In this document: in pieces, positions 8,034 through 14,154 of the stretch
Position numbering within the stretch: the stretch's first letter is position 1
Layout of the letters: the number at the start of each line of letters is the position of its first letter
NCBI GenBank assembly: GCA_024642025.1
Contig: JAHEBY010000018.1
Location: 1 to 15,597, forward strand
Direction: 5' to 3'
DNA length: 15,597 nucleotides
Source of the DNA: Comamonadaceae bacterium
Lineage (GTDB): Bacteria > Pseudomonadota > Gammaproteobacteria > Burkholderiales > Burkholderiaceae_C
Program-made: the position numbers and the translations under genes
Notes under the pieces: generated by a model
Seen by the model: only the letters and a program-made list of their open reading frames with translations
Databases searched by the model: none
Told to the model about the DNA's origin: nothing

Positions 8034-8053
8034 GAGGTAACGGTGCCTGTCAA
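8026..8053 (-). promoter_or_regulatory. Candidate sigma-70 promoter of the udh operon
   Basis: On the minus strand, a perfect TTGACA (8053-8048) is followed after 16 bases by TAAAAA (8031-8026). The predicted start falls at about 8014-8019, in or at the edge of the palindrome at 8004-8018, giving a leader of about 70 nt before udh. This lies inside the longest possible reading of the GntR gene, which argues for the later start of that gene. Confidence 0.5.
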
Positions 8054-8063
8054 GGCTTTTTGG

Positions 8064-8858
8064 ATGAACCCCATACAAACCCCTAGCCCCGAGCTTCAAA
8101 GCGAGGCGACCGCCCCGAATGATTTCGCCGCGCAGGCAATTGACAGACCGCGTCGGGTCAAGGGTTTGGTTGGAGAAATTGTTGGTGCGCTCAGCCTGCA
8201 CATTCGGGACGGCCTTCTCAAGCCAGGCGATCGACTTCCCACGGAAGCCGCCATCATGTACCGGTTCGATGTGAGCCGAACGGTCGTTCGCGAAGCGATC
8301 TCAAGGTTGCAGGCATCGGGGCTGGTTGAAACGCGGCATGGTGTCGGAACTTTTGTGATGGCGCCGACACGCGATAGCAATTTCAAAATTCTGGCGCAGG
8401 ATCTCGCTACCGTTGCCGATGTCATTCAGGTGCTGGAGCTCCGAATCGGACTCGAGACAGAAGCTGCGGGACTTGCGGCCCGGAAAAGGACACAAAAGCA
8501 TCTCGCAGCCATGCAAGCAGCGCTTCAAGGGTTTCAGGAGTCGATCGACCATGACTCAGATGCGGTTCCGCCTGACTTCCAGTTCCATCTGGAGATTGCC
8601 AACGCGACGGGGAACCAGCACTTTGCCGACCTGATGACTTATCTGGGCACCATGATCATTCCGCGCACAAGGGTCAACACGCCGCAACACGCTTCTGAGG
8701 GGCGCCTCAAATATCTGCAGCGAGTCAATCGTGAGCATCAGAAAATTTTCAACGCCATCCGAGACCAGGACAGCAACCGCGCACGTGCCGCCATGCGGAC
8801 GCATTTGTCCAACAGCAGCAATCGTCTGCGCAAGACACAGAGCAAAAATGCCAGGTGA
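8064..8858 (+). CDS. GntR-family regulator, FadR subfamily (probable uronate/aldarate operon repressor)
   Basis: An N-terminal winged helix (about residues 32-100, with PGDRLPTEAAI and the recognition-helix stretch VSRTVVREAISRLQASGLVE) is joined to a C-terminal FCD ligand domain. The FCD metal-site residues expected for the family are seen: Asp171 and His175 (DFQFHLE), His225 (REHQKI) and His247. ATG 8064 gives 264 residues and has AAGG 8 bases upstream. GTG 8043 (GAGGT close by) and ATG 8022 are in frame but sit over or beside the promoter and operator. It is divergent from udh and most likely represses that operon until a uronate pathway intermediate binds. It resembles in context the betaproteobacterial galactarate/glucarate regulator called GguR, but I cannot confirm orthology. 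Confidence 0.9.
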   Translation: MNPIQTPSPELQSEATAPNDFAAQAIDRPRRVKGLVGEIVGALSLHIRDGLLKPGDRLPTEAAIMYRFDVSRTVVREAISRLQASGLVETRHGVGTFVMAPTRDSNFKILAQDLATVADVIQVLELRIGLETEAAGLAARKRTQKHLAAMQAALQGFQESIDHDSDAVPPDFQFHLEIANATGNQHFADLMTYLGTMIIPRTRVNTPQHASEGRLKYLQRVNREHQKIFNAIRDQDSNRARAAMRTHLSNSSNRLRKTQSKNAR

Positions 8859-8918
8859 AATCGGCTCTGCGGCCGCAGGTTGAAAGAAAATTGCTTGAAA
8901 CTTCATGAAAACCCACTT

Positions 8919-9635
8919 GTGACGAACTCTGGGGCTCGCGCCGCGTTTTGGGAAGGGGTCCGCGAAACCATTGTCATCGTGCCCTCCTACCTGCCATTTG
9001 CGTTGGTGTGTGGCGTGGCTTCGGTCAACGCCGGGCTGACCTCTGGTGCGGCGCTGGGCCTGCCCGCGCTGGTGTTTGCAGGTTCATCCCAGGCCGTGTT
9101 GACTCAATTCATCCAGAGTAGCGCGTCCCTTTGGGTGGCCATTCTTTCTGGCTGCGTCATCAACCTGCGAATGGCTGTCTACAGCGCCGCGATCAGCCCA
9201 AAATTACGCCATTTCAGCCGGCCAAAGCGCATGCTGGTCGCCGCATTTCTGGTTGACAACAGTTTTGCCCTCATGCAAAAGCGTGAACTTGACAGTCCGG
9301 ACGACCCGCACGTCATTGCCTACTATGCCGGGTTGACCTCGGTCTTCTGGCCAAGCTGGCTCGCTTTTTGCGCCATCGGTATTTTTGCCGGGAACATCGT
9401 CCCCGCTAGCTGGCAGCTTGAATTTGCCATCCCGTTGTCGTTCATCGCTATCTCGGCTTCTTCAATCAAAACTTTGGGTACCGCCGTCTCTGCCCTGGCT
9501 GGCGGCGTTGCAAGCATTTTGCTTTTTGCCATGCCTCTCAAGCTGGGCCTCATTGCAGCCTGTTTGATCGGTTTATCAGTCGCACTGGCGGCAGAAGCGG
9601 GAGTCCGAACATGGACAGCACGCAAAGCTGGTTAG
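8919..9635 (+). CDS. azlC: AzlC family branched-chain amino acid exporter subunit
   Basis: AzlC is the large membrane subunit of the AzlCD exporter of branched-chain amino acids and analogues. The sequence shows the family's early ARAAFWEGVRETIVIVPSYL motif, FAGSSQAVLTQFI, and NLRMAVYSAAISPKLRH, with about 6-7 hydrophobic segments. GTG 8919 gives 238 residues and begins just before the conserved region. TTG 8880 and TTG 8895 are in-frame alternatives (251 residues for the former); none has a convincing Shine-Dalgarno. It starts about 60 bases after the GntR gene on the same strand and overlaps azlD by 25 bases. It has no evident link to uronate use. Confidence 0.9.
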   Translation: MTNSGARAAFWEGVRETIVIVPSYLPFALVCGVASVNAGLTSGAALGLPALVFAGSSQAVLTQFIQSSASLWVAILSGCVINLRMAVYSAAISPKLRHFSRPKRMLVAAFLVDNSFALMQKRELDSPDDPHVIAYYAGLTSVFWPSWLAFCAIGIFAGNIVPASWQLEFAIPLSFIAISASSIKTLGTAVSALAGGVASILLFAMPLKLGLIAACLIGLSVALAAEAGVRTWTARKAG

Positions 9636-9949
9636 TAGTGTTGGGTCTGGCGACAGGCACCTTCCTCATCCGTTACTCGTTTATCGGCTTTTTTGCCGAC
9701 CGGGACATGCCGCCCCGCCTGGCCCATGCCCTAAAACTAATGGTCCCAGCCATTTTTGCCGCTATTGTGTTTACCGGTATCGCAATGGTAAATGGCGAAA
9801 TGGTGGGTTTAGTCCAGTGGCCCCGTTACGCCGCGGCAGCGGTAGCGGTGCTGGTCGCTGCGTGGACCCGAGGGAGCATGCTCGGCACCGTTGTGGCCGG
9901 CATGGCGGCGCTGCATGGTTTGGGATGGGTAGCCGCTCTATTTAAATAG
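9611..9949 (+). CDS. azlD: AzlD family branched-chain amino acid exporter small subunit
   Basis: AzlD is the roughly 110-residue partner of AzlC. The 112-residue product has four hydrophobic segments and the family start WLVVLGLATGTFLIRYSFIG, followed by PPRLAHALKLMVPAIFAAIV. ATG 9611 is inside the end of azlC, with GGGAG about 8 bases upstream, an overlap typical of coupled membrane partners. A 7-bp inverted repeat follows the stop by about ten bases. Confidence 0.92.
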   Translation: MDSTQSWLVVLGLATGTFLIRYSFIGFFADRDMPPRLAHALKLMVPAIFAAIVFTGIAMVNGEMVGLVQWPRYAAAAVAVLVAAWTRGSMLGTVVAGMAALHGLGWVAALFK

Positions 9950-9959
9950 AACTCGATTT

Positions 9960-9987
9960 AGTCCGCATACGTCGGTCGCCGCGGACT
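9960..9987 (+). other. Inverted repeat after azlD, not a classic terminator
   Basis: AGTCCGC (9960-9966) and GCGGACT (9981-9987) can form a 7-bp stem around a 14-nt loop, eleven bases after the azlD stop. No T-tract follows, so it may protect the 3' end or be fortuitous rather than end transcription by itself. Confidence 0.4.
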
Positions 9988-10151
9988 GATACATCCTGCC
10001 ACGGTAAGGCAGACGTAAGTCTTGAGAATGCGGGACTCGTGCACCTGGCACGCAACTGTTGCAAAAAACGTCCAATGTTTGCGGAATTAATTACATTTTT
10101 TACGATTTGGACCGACAAACAGGGCAAAGCCAGCTACAAAACATGTAGCAT

Positions 10152-10178
10152 TTGGCAAGTTACGTTATTATTTGCCAA
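10152..10178. repeat. Inverted repeat TTGGCAA-N13-TTGCCAA
   Basis: Two exact 7-bp arms are 20 bp apart centre to centre, about two helical turns, a spacing suited to a dimeric DNA-binding protein. The spacer contains TATTAT (10166-10171), 5 of 6 to a -10 box, but no good -35 pairs with it. Confidence 0.45.
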
Positions 10179-10211
10179 CTAGCCGCACACATAGAAGCCA
10201 ATTCAGAAAAA

Positions 10212-10231
10212 ACACGTTCCCACACGTTCCC
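10212..10231. repeat. Tandem duplication of a 10-mer
   Basis: ACACGTTCCC occurs twice with no gap (10212-10221 and 10222-10231). The phase is one helical turn, directly before the candidate promoter of the HxlR gene. It could be an activator site or a chance slippage duplication. Confidence 0.6.
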
Positions 10232-10233
10232 TA

Positions 10234-10262
10234 TTGTTCGCGGGATCCATCCCGCCTACACT
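10234..10262 (+). promoter_or_regulatory. Candidate promoter with palindromic operator ahead of the HxlR gene
   Basis: TTGTTC (10234-10239), a 17-bp spacer and TACACT (10257-10262) make a plausible weak sigma-70 promoter. The spacer is almost wholly filled by GCGGGAT-CC-ATCCCGC (10240-10255), an exact 7+7 inverted repeat. Such placement is classic for repression, and the gene 41 bases downstream encodes a DNA-binding protein, so autoregulation is the obvious guess. Confidence 0.5.
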
Positions 10263-10302
10263 TAGCCAACACCCCAAACTTCAAAAAAGAGGAGATGCCC
10301 GA

Positions 10303-10614
10303 ATGAGTTCCAAGGAAAATGCCGCCGTCAGCCAGCTTTTGAGTCTACTGGAGTCCAGATACGCCATGCGCGTTTTGTGGGCCCTCAAGGACGGACACCC
10401 ACAAACATTTCGGCTGCTGCAAGACAGCGTGGGCGGCATTACACCTAACACACTGAATACGCGAATCAAGGAGTTGCGCCAGGCAGGCTTTCTCAACCAT
10501 GGCAGCGATGGGTATGTCGTGACATCGTCTGGCTCGGACCTGCTCAAGCGCATGGCCGATGTCTCTGCGTTCGCTACCAAATGGGTGAGCAATCAGGCCA
10601 AAAAGAAAGCCTGA
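10303..10614 (+). CDS. HxlR-like winged-helix transcriptional regulator
   Basis: The 103-residue protein is one winged helix-turn-helix domain. LLESRYAMRVLWALKDG (about 15-31), FRLLQDSVGGITPNTLNTRIKEL and a C-terminal wing and helix (GYVVTSSGSDLLKRMADV) align with the HxlR pattern. ATG 10303 has GGAG 8 bases upstream; an earlier in-frame TTG at 10234 coincides with the putative -35 and lacks a Shine-Dalgarno. There are no cysteines at all, so thiol-redox sensing as described for some HxlR proteins is excluded. Target genes are unknown: it is monocistronic, with its own promoter candidate and a terminator. Confidence 0.85.
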   Translation: MSSKENAAVSQLLSLLESRYAMRVLWALKDGHPQTFRLLQDSVGGITPNTLNTRIKELRQAGFLNHGSDGYVVTSSGSDLLKRMADVSAFATKWVSNQAKKKA

Positions 10615-10666
10615 TATCACAGAAGCCTGAGACCCGGCCGCAGGTGTGGCGGCGCTCCATCATCGC

Positions 10667-10694
10667 AAAGGACATGTCAAGCATGTCCTTTTTT
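10667..10694 (+). terminator. Rho-independent terminator of the HxlR gene
   Basis: AAAGGACATG (10667-10676), loop TCAAG, and CATGTCCTTT (10682-10691) form a perfect 10-bp stem running into six Ts (10689-10694). It lies 53 bases after the HxlR stop and separates that gene from the FKBP gene. Confidence 0.9.
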
Positions 10695-10881
10695 AATGGT
10701 GGTGGCTGGAGCGGCATCGCAAGTACCGGTGAATATTCAAGGCGAATCCGGCGTCATTCCCTGGTGCAAGCGACGCTGGGCACAAAAGGCCTGCTGGCAT
10801 AATGGAGGCCTGCCACAGCGGATCCTTCGGCATTTTTCAATACAAAAATGACCTTCCGCCCCCATTAAACATAGGTTTTAA

Positions 10882-10898
10882 GCTATTTTTTATATAGC
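10882..10898. repeat. Small AT-rich inverted repeat before the FKBP gene
   Basis: GCTAT (10882-10886) and ATAGC (10894-10898) flank a 7-nt T-rich loop. Short elements of the form GCTAT/ATAGC with T-rich centres are, from memory, very frequent between Comamonadaceae genes. This may be a reduced copy. Confidence 0.4.
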
Positions 10899-10914
10899 AA
10901 TCAAGGATATCTTC

Positions 10915-11268
10915 ATGAATACAACACCCACCGGACTGCAATACGAAGACACCGTCGCTGGCGAGGGCGACGTAGCAGTCAAAGGCCAAAGTGTGCAAGT
11001 TCATTACACCGGTTGGCTCTTCAATGATGGTGTGCAAGGCGCCAAATTCGATTCGAGCAAGGACCGCAACGACCCGTTCGTATTTTCACTGGGTGCTGGC
11101 ATGGTCATTCGTGGGTGGGATGAAGGTGTTGCGGGCATGAAGGTCGGTGGTCAACGCACCCTGATCATTCCGGCGGCTTTGGGTTACGGAGCGCGCGGTG
11201 CAGGTGGCGTAATCCCTCCCAATGCCACTCTGAAATTTGACGTTGAATTGCTGTCAGTTTCGGCTTAA
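10915..11268 (+). CDS. FKBP-type peptidyl-prolyl cis-trans isomerase, cytoplasmic
   Basis: This is a single-domain FKBP of 117 residues that speeds prolyl bond isomerisation during folding. Core residues are in place: VHYTGWL with Tyr31, KFDSS with Phe45 and Asp46, the VIRGWDEG block with Val64, Ile65 and Trp68, GYGARG with Tyr91, and Phe108 near the end. There is no signal peptide and no IF insert of SlyD type, so a small cytosolic FkbP-like enzyme is expected. ATG 10915 has AAGGA 7 bases upstream. It precedes grpE by 110 bases on the same strand. grpE has its own promoter candidate, so co-transcription is possible but not needed. Confidence 0.95.
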   Translation: MNTTPTGLQYEDTVAGEGDVAVKGQSVQVHYTGWLFNDGVQGAKFDSSKDRNDPFVFSLGAGMVIRGWDEGVAGMKVGGQRTLIIPAALGYGARGAGGVIPPNATLKFDVELLSVSA

Positions 11269-11315
11269 AACTCTGTTTCCCTGGCTGGCAAACCCAATGT
11301 ATGGGCGCGCCGGCT

Positions 11316-11343
11316 CTTGAATTGTCAGCAGACAGCCCAAATT
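11316..11343 (+). promoter_or_regulatory. Candidate sigma-32 (heat-shock) promoter of grpE
   Basis: CTTGAA (11316-11321) is followed after 14 bases by CCCAAATT (11336-11343). This resembles the RpoH pattern of CTTGAA and CCCCATnT, with two departures in the -10 octamer. It would start transcription about 30 nt before the grpE ATG. Confidence 0.55.
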
Positions 11344-11378
11344 GCCTTTGATCATCGACATTATTTTTGACCGTACGC

Positions 11379-11951
11379 ATGGCCGATACCACACCCTCCC
11401 CCGCCGCAAACCCCGCTAATTCAGCTGCAGAGGGCTACACCAGCACTGAAGAATTGCTCGCCGCCAAGGCCGCCAATGAGACAGACGCACTTGGCAAAGC
11501 GCAATCCGAACTGGCAAGTCTCCAGGCAAAAAGTGCCGAGTTGGCTGACCAATATCTGCGAGCCAAAGCCGAAACCGAAAACGCACGCCGCCGGGCAGAT
11601 GAAGAAATCTCAAAAGCCCGCAAATTTGCGGTAGAAAGCTTCGCCGAAAGCCTGTTACCGGTGGCCGATAGCCTGGAAGCAGGTCTCATCATCAAAGACG
11701 CAACGCCAGAGCAGATTCGCGAAGGCGCTCAGGCGACTTTGCGCCAGCTTCTTGCCGCGCTGGAGCGGAACAAGGTGATTGCCATCCATCCAGCCTCGGG
11801 TGACAAGTTCGACCCGCACCAGCATCAGGCTATCAGCGTGGTCCCCTCGGAAAACGAGGCCAATACGGTTGTTTCCGTGCTGCAAAAAGGCTATTCCATT
11901 GCGGATCGCGTGCTTCGGCCCGCTCTGGTGACGGTTTCTGCCCCCAAATAG
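11379..11951 (+). CDS. grpE: Nucleotide exchange factor GrpE
   Basis: GrpE is the dimeric cochaperone that releases ADP from DnaK. The 190-residue product has a low-complexity N-terminus, a long helical stretch rich in A/E/K/L (about 25-85, ending in AKAETENARRRADEEISKA), a helix with FAESLLPVADSLEAGL, and the C-terminal beta domain with HPASGDKFDPHQHQAIS and KGYSIADRVLRPALVTV. ATG 11379 is taken as start; TTG 11367 would add four residues. Neither has a Shine-Dalgarno. It is followed by dnaK after 123 bases. Confidence 0.97.
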   Translation: MADTTPSPAANPANSAAEGYTSTEELLAAKAANETDALGKAQSELASLQAKSAELADQYLRAKAETENARRRADEEISKARKFAVESFAESLLPVADSLEAGLIIKDATPEQIREGAQATLRQLLAALERNKVIAIHPASGDKFDPHQHQAISVVPSENEANTVVSVLQKGYSIADRVLRPALVTVSAPK

Positions 11952-11971
11952 CGACTTGTTTCGGCTAAAGC

Positions 11972-11998
11972 CTTGAATATCTTCGGCTTACCCATACC
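11972..11998 (+). promoter_or_regulatory. Candidate sigma-32 (heat-shock) promoter of dnaK
   Basis: CTTGAA (11972-11977), 13 bases, then CCCATACC (11991-11998) matches the RpoH consensus well in both boxes. Expected start is about 12005, leaving a leader of about 70 nt before dnaK, so dnaK can be induced separately from grpE. Confidence 0.6.
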
Positions 11999-12074
11999 TT
12001 ATCGTCAGTATTAACTTTGTTTATCAGGCATGGCGTAGCCAACCGGCAACCAACCAGCCGTCCAGGAGAAAAAA

Positions 12075-14036
12075 ATGGGAAGAATCATCGGCATTGATCT
12101 CGGCACGACCAACAGCTGCGTGTCCATCATGGAGGGCAATGTGCCCAAAGTCATCGAAAACGCGGAAGGCGCACGCACCACGCCGTCTATCGTGGCGTAT
12201 CAGGAAGACGGCGAAGTGCTGGTGGGCGCATCGGCCAAGCGACAGGCCGTTACTAACCCCAAAAACACGCTGTACGCGGTGAAGCGTCTGATTGGCCGCA
12301 AATTCGCTGAAAAAGAAGTACAAAAAGATATTGACCTCATGCCTTACAAAATTGTGGCTGCGGACAATGGCGACGCGTGGGTTGAGGTACGCGGCAAGCA
12401 GATTTCGGCCCAGCAGGTTAGTGCGGACATTCTTCGCAAAATGAAAAAGACCGCCGAAGACTATCTGGGCGAGGCCGTAACGGACGCCGTTATCACCGTA
12501 CCGGCCTATTTCAACGACGCGCAGCGCCAGGCCACCAAAGATGCGGGCCGAATTGCCGGACTCGACGTCAAGCGAATCATCAACGAGCCTACTGCTGCAG
12601 CTTTGGCCTTTGGTCTGGACAAGCAGGAAAAGGGTGACCGCAAAATTGCTGTGTATGACTTGGGTGGCGGTACTTTTGACATCTCCATCATCGAGATCGC
12701 CGACGTCGATGGCGAGAAGCAGTTTGAAGTGCTGTCAACTAACGGCGATACCTTCTTGGGTGGCGAAGACTTCGACCAGCGCATCATCGACTTCATCATC
12801 GCCGAGTTTAAGAAAGATCAAGGCGTCGATCTTGGCAAAGACGTGCTGGCCTTGCAGCGCCTGAAGGAAGCTGCCGAGAAGGCGAAAATTGAACTTTCCA
12901 GCAGCGCGCAAACCGACATCAACCTGCCCTACGTGACGGCGGACTCATCGGGCCCCAAACACCTGAACATCAAACTCACACGCGCCAAGCTGGAGTCCTT
13001 GGTTGAAGAGCTGATTGAGCGCACCATCGCACCTTGCCGCACCGCCATCAAGGATGCAGGCGTGAGCGTGGGTGACATTCACGACGTGATTTTGGTCGGC
13101 GGCATGACCCGCATGCCCAAGGTGCAGGAGAAGGTCAAGGCCTTGTTTGGCAAAGAGCCGCGTAAGGACGTCAACCCTGACGAGGCAGTGGCGGTAGGTG
13201 CAGCCATCCAGGGCCAGGTCCTGGTCGGCGACCGCAAGGACGTATTGTTGCTGGACGTGACGCCACTATCCCTGGGTATTGAAACCCTGGGGGGTGTGAT
13301 GACCAAGATGATCACCAAGAACACGACGATCCCGACGAAGTTCGCCCAAACCTTCTCTACCGCCGATGACAACCAGCCGGCTGTGACCATCAAGGTTTTT
13401 CAGGGTGAGCGGGAAATTGCGACAGGCAACAAGATGCTGGGTGAGTTCAACCTTGAGGGCATTCCGCCAGCTGCTCGAGGCACGCCGCAGATCGAAGTAT
13501 CTTTTGACATTGACGCGAACGGCATTTTGCATGTGGGTGCCAAAGACAAGGGCACCGGCAAGGAAAACAAGATCACCATCAAGGCCAACTCGGGCTTGAG
13601 CGAGGAAGAAATTCAGCAAATGGTGAAGGACGCCGAGCTCAACGCTGCCGACGACAAAAAGAAACTCGAGTTGGTGCAGGCCAAGAATCAGGCAGATGCC
13701 AGCGTCCACAGCGTGAAGAAAAGCCTCGCCGAATTCGGCGACAAGCTCGAATCCGGCGAGAAGGAAAAAATAGAGACCGCCATCAAGGAACTGGAAGATG
13801 TGCTCAAAGGTGACGACAAGGCCGCCATTGAAGAGAAGAGCAATGCCCTGATGACGGCGAGCCAGAAGCTCGGCGAAAAGATGTACGCGGCGGAGCAGGC
13901 GAAGGCGGCAGCCGAAGGTGGCGCCAGTGCAGCGGAGGGTGCAGGTCCGTCCGGTGGCGAACAGGCAGCAGGTCGTGCCGGCGCCAATGATGAGGATGTG
14001 GTTGACGCCGAAGTGAAAGAAGTCAAAAAAGGCTGA
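12075..14036 (+). CDS. dnaK: Molecular chaperone DnaK (Hsp70)
   Basis: DnaK is the ATP-dependent chaperone that binds unfolded segments and works with DnaJ and GrpE. The 653 residues are a normal length. ATPase motifs are GIDLGTTNS (6-14), AVKRLIGR at 68-75 (Lys70), DLGGGTFDIS at 195-204 with Thr200 as the likely autophosphorylation site, and ILVGGMTRMPKVQ at about 338-350. The linker VLLLDVTPLSLGIE, the substrate domain (GEREIATGNKMLGEF, DIDANGILHV) and the helical lid follow. A Gly/Ala-rich tail ends in DAEVKEVKKG. ATG 12075 has AGGAG 6 bases upstream. Confidence 0.99.
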   Translation: MGRIIGIDLGTTNSCVSIMEGNVPKVIENAEGARTTPSIVAYQEDGEVLVGASAKRQAVTNPKNTLYAVKRLIGRKFAEKEVQKDIDLMPYKIVAADNGDAWVEVRGKQISAQQVSADILRKMKKTAEDYLGEAVTDAVITVPAYFNDAQRQATKDAGRIAGLDVKRIINEPTAAALAFGLDKQEKGDRKIAVYDLGGGTFDISIIEIADVDGEKQFEVLSTNGDTFLGGEDFDQRIIDFIIAEFKKDQGVDLGKDVLALQRLKEAAEKAKIELSSSAQTDINLPYVTADSSGPKHLNIKLTRAKLESLVEELIERTIAPCRTAIKDAGVSVGDIHDVILVGGMTRMPKVQEKVKALFGKEPRKDVNPDEAVAVGAAIQGQVLVGDRKDVLLLDVTPLSLGIETLGGVMTKMITKNTTIPTKFAQTFSTADDNQPAVTIKVFQGEREIATGNKMLGEFNLEGIPPAARGTPQIEVSFDIDANGILHVGAKDKGTGKENKITIKANSGLSEEEIQQMVKDAELNAADDKKKLELVQAKNQADASVHSVKKSLAEFGDKLESGEKEKIETAIKELEDVLKGDDKAAIEEKSNALMTASQKLGEKMYAAEQAKAAAEGGASAAEGAGPSGGEQAAGRAGANDEDVVDAEVKEVKKG

Positions 14037-14040
14037 TAAA

Positions 14041-14059
14041 CAGGCTGAATCACAGCCTG
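14041..14059 (+). other. Hairpin immediately after the dnaK stop
   Basis: CAGGCTG (14041-14047) and CAGCCTG (14053-14059) form a perfect 7-bp stem with a 5-nt loop, four bases after the stop. No T-run follows, so it is more likely a stability element or leaky pause site than a terminator. Confidence 0.5.
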
Positions 14060-14088
14060 AGGCTTGGTTGAATACGCGCTCCCGCGAC

Positions 14089-14128
14089 CGCCGCGACTGA
14101 ATGATCCGCAAGGATCTTCAACGCGGCG
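14089..14128 (+). other. 40-nt structured hairpin with GCAA tetraloop in the dnaK-dnaJ gap
   Basis: Three nested stems can be read: CGCCGCG (14089-14095) with CGCGGCG (14122-14128), TGAA (14098-14101) with TTCA (14117-14120), and GATCC (14103-14107) with GGATC (14112-14116). A GCAA (GNRA-type) loop caps it. This gives 16 base pairs with only a small internal loop and one bulge. It ends 26 bases before the dnaJ ATG and has no T-run. A role in lowering dnaJ relative to dnaK by processing or translation control is inferred. Confidence 0.65.
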
Positions 14129-14154
14129 TTTCGCATGAATGACCAGAGAGAGAT

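Larger units (their letters stand above)
9950..10302. other. 353-bp gene-free stretch rich in inverted and tandem repeats
   Basis: No supported ORF or RNA gene was found here. It holds an inverted repeat AGTCCGC/GCGGACT (9960-9987, 14-nt loop, no T-run), a hairpin GCTACA/TGTAGC just ahead of a TTGGCAA-N13-TTGCCAA repeat (10152-10178), a tandem 10-mer (10212-10231), and the palindrome plus promoter candidate before the HxlR gene. The middle (about 10030-10210) is AT-richer than its flanks. Confidence 0.6.
10615..10914. other. 300-bp gene-free stretch between HxlR and FKBP genes
   Basis: Besides the terminator it holds two direct AGGCCTGC copies (10787-10794 and 10806-10813) flanking a CATAAT box (10798-10803), then an AT-rich hairpin GCTAT/ATAGC (10882-10898) just before the FKBP Shine-Dalgarno. 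CATAAT is the best -10-like box here, but no good -35 sits 16-18 bases upstream. No gene is supported. Confidence 0.55.

Noticed and set aside
7659..8201. Minus-strand open frame crossing the udh-GntR control region
   Set aside because: It overlaps both udh and the GntR gene in wrong frames; the translation looks like frame-shadow sequence.
8868..8879. 12-bp palindrome CTGCGGCCGCAG after the GntR gene
   Set aside because: It has no loop and no T-run, so it is not a terminator. It contains a NotI site but nothing else suggests function.
10860..10867. CCCCATTA before the FKBP gene, like an RpoH -10 box
   Set aside because: No CTTGAA-like -35 is found 12-16 bases upstream; the nearest candidate is poorly placed.
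13266..14111. Long minus-strand open frame (281 codons) opposite the 3' half of dnaK
   Set aside because: It is antisense to an unambiguous dnaK, Cys/Phe/Leu-rich without family features, and explained by dnaK codon bias.
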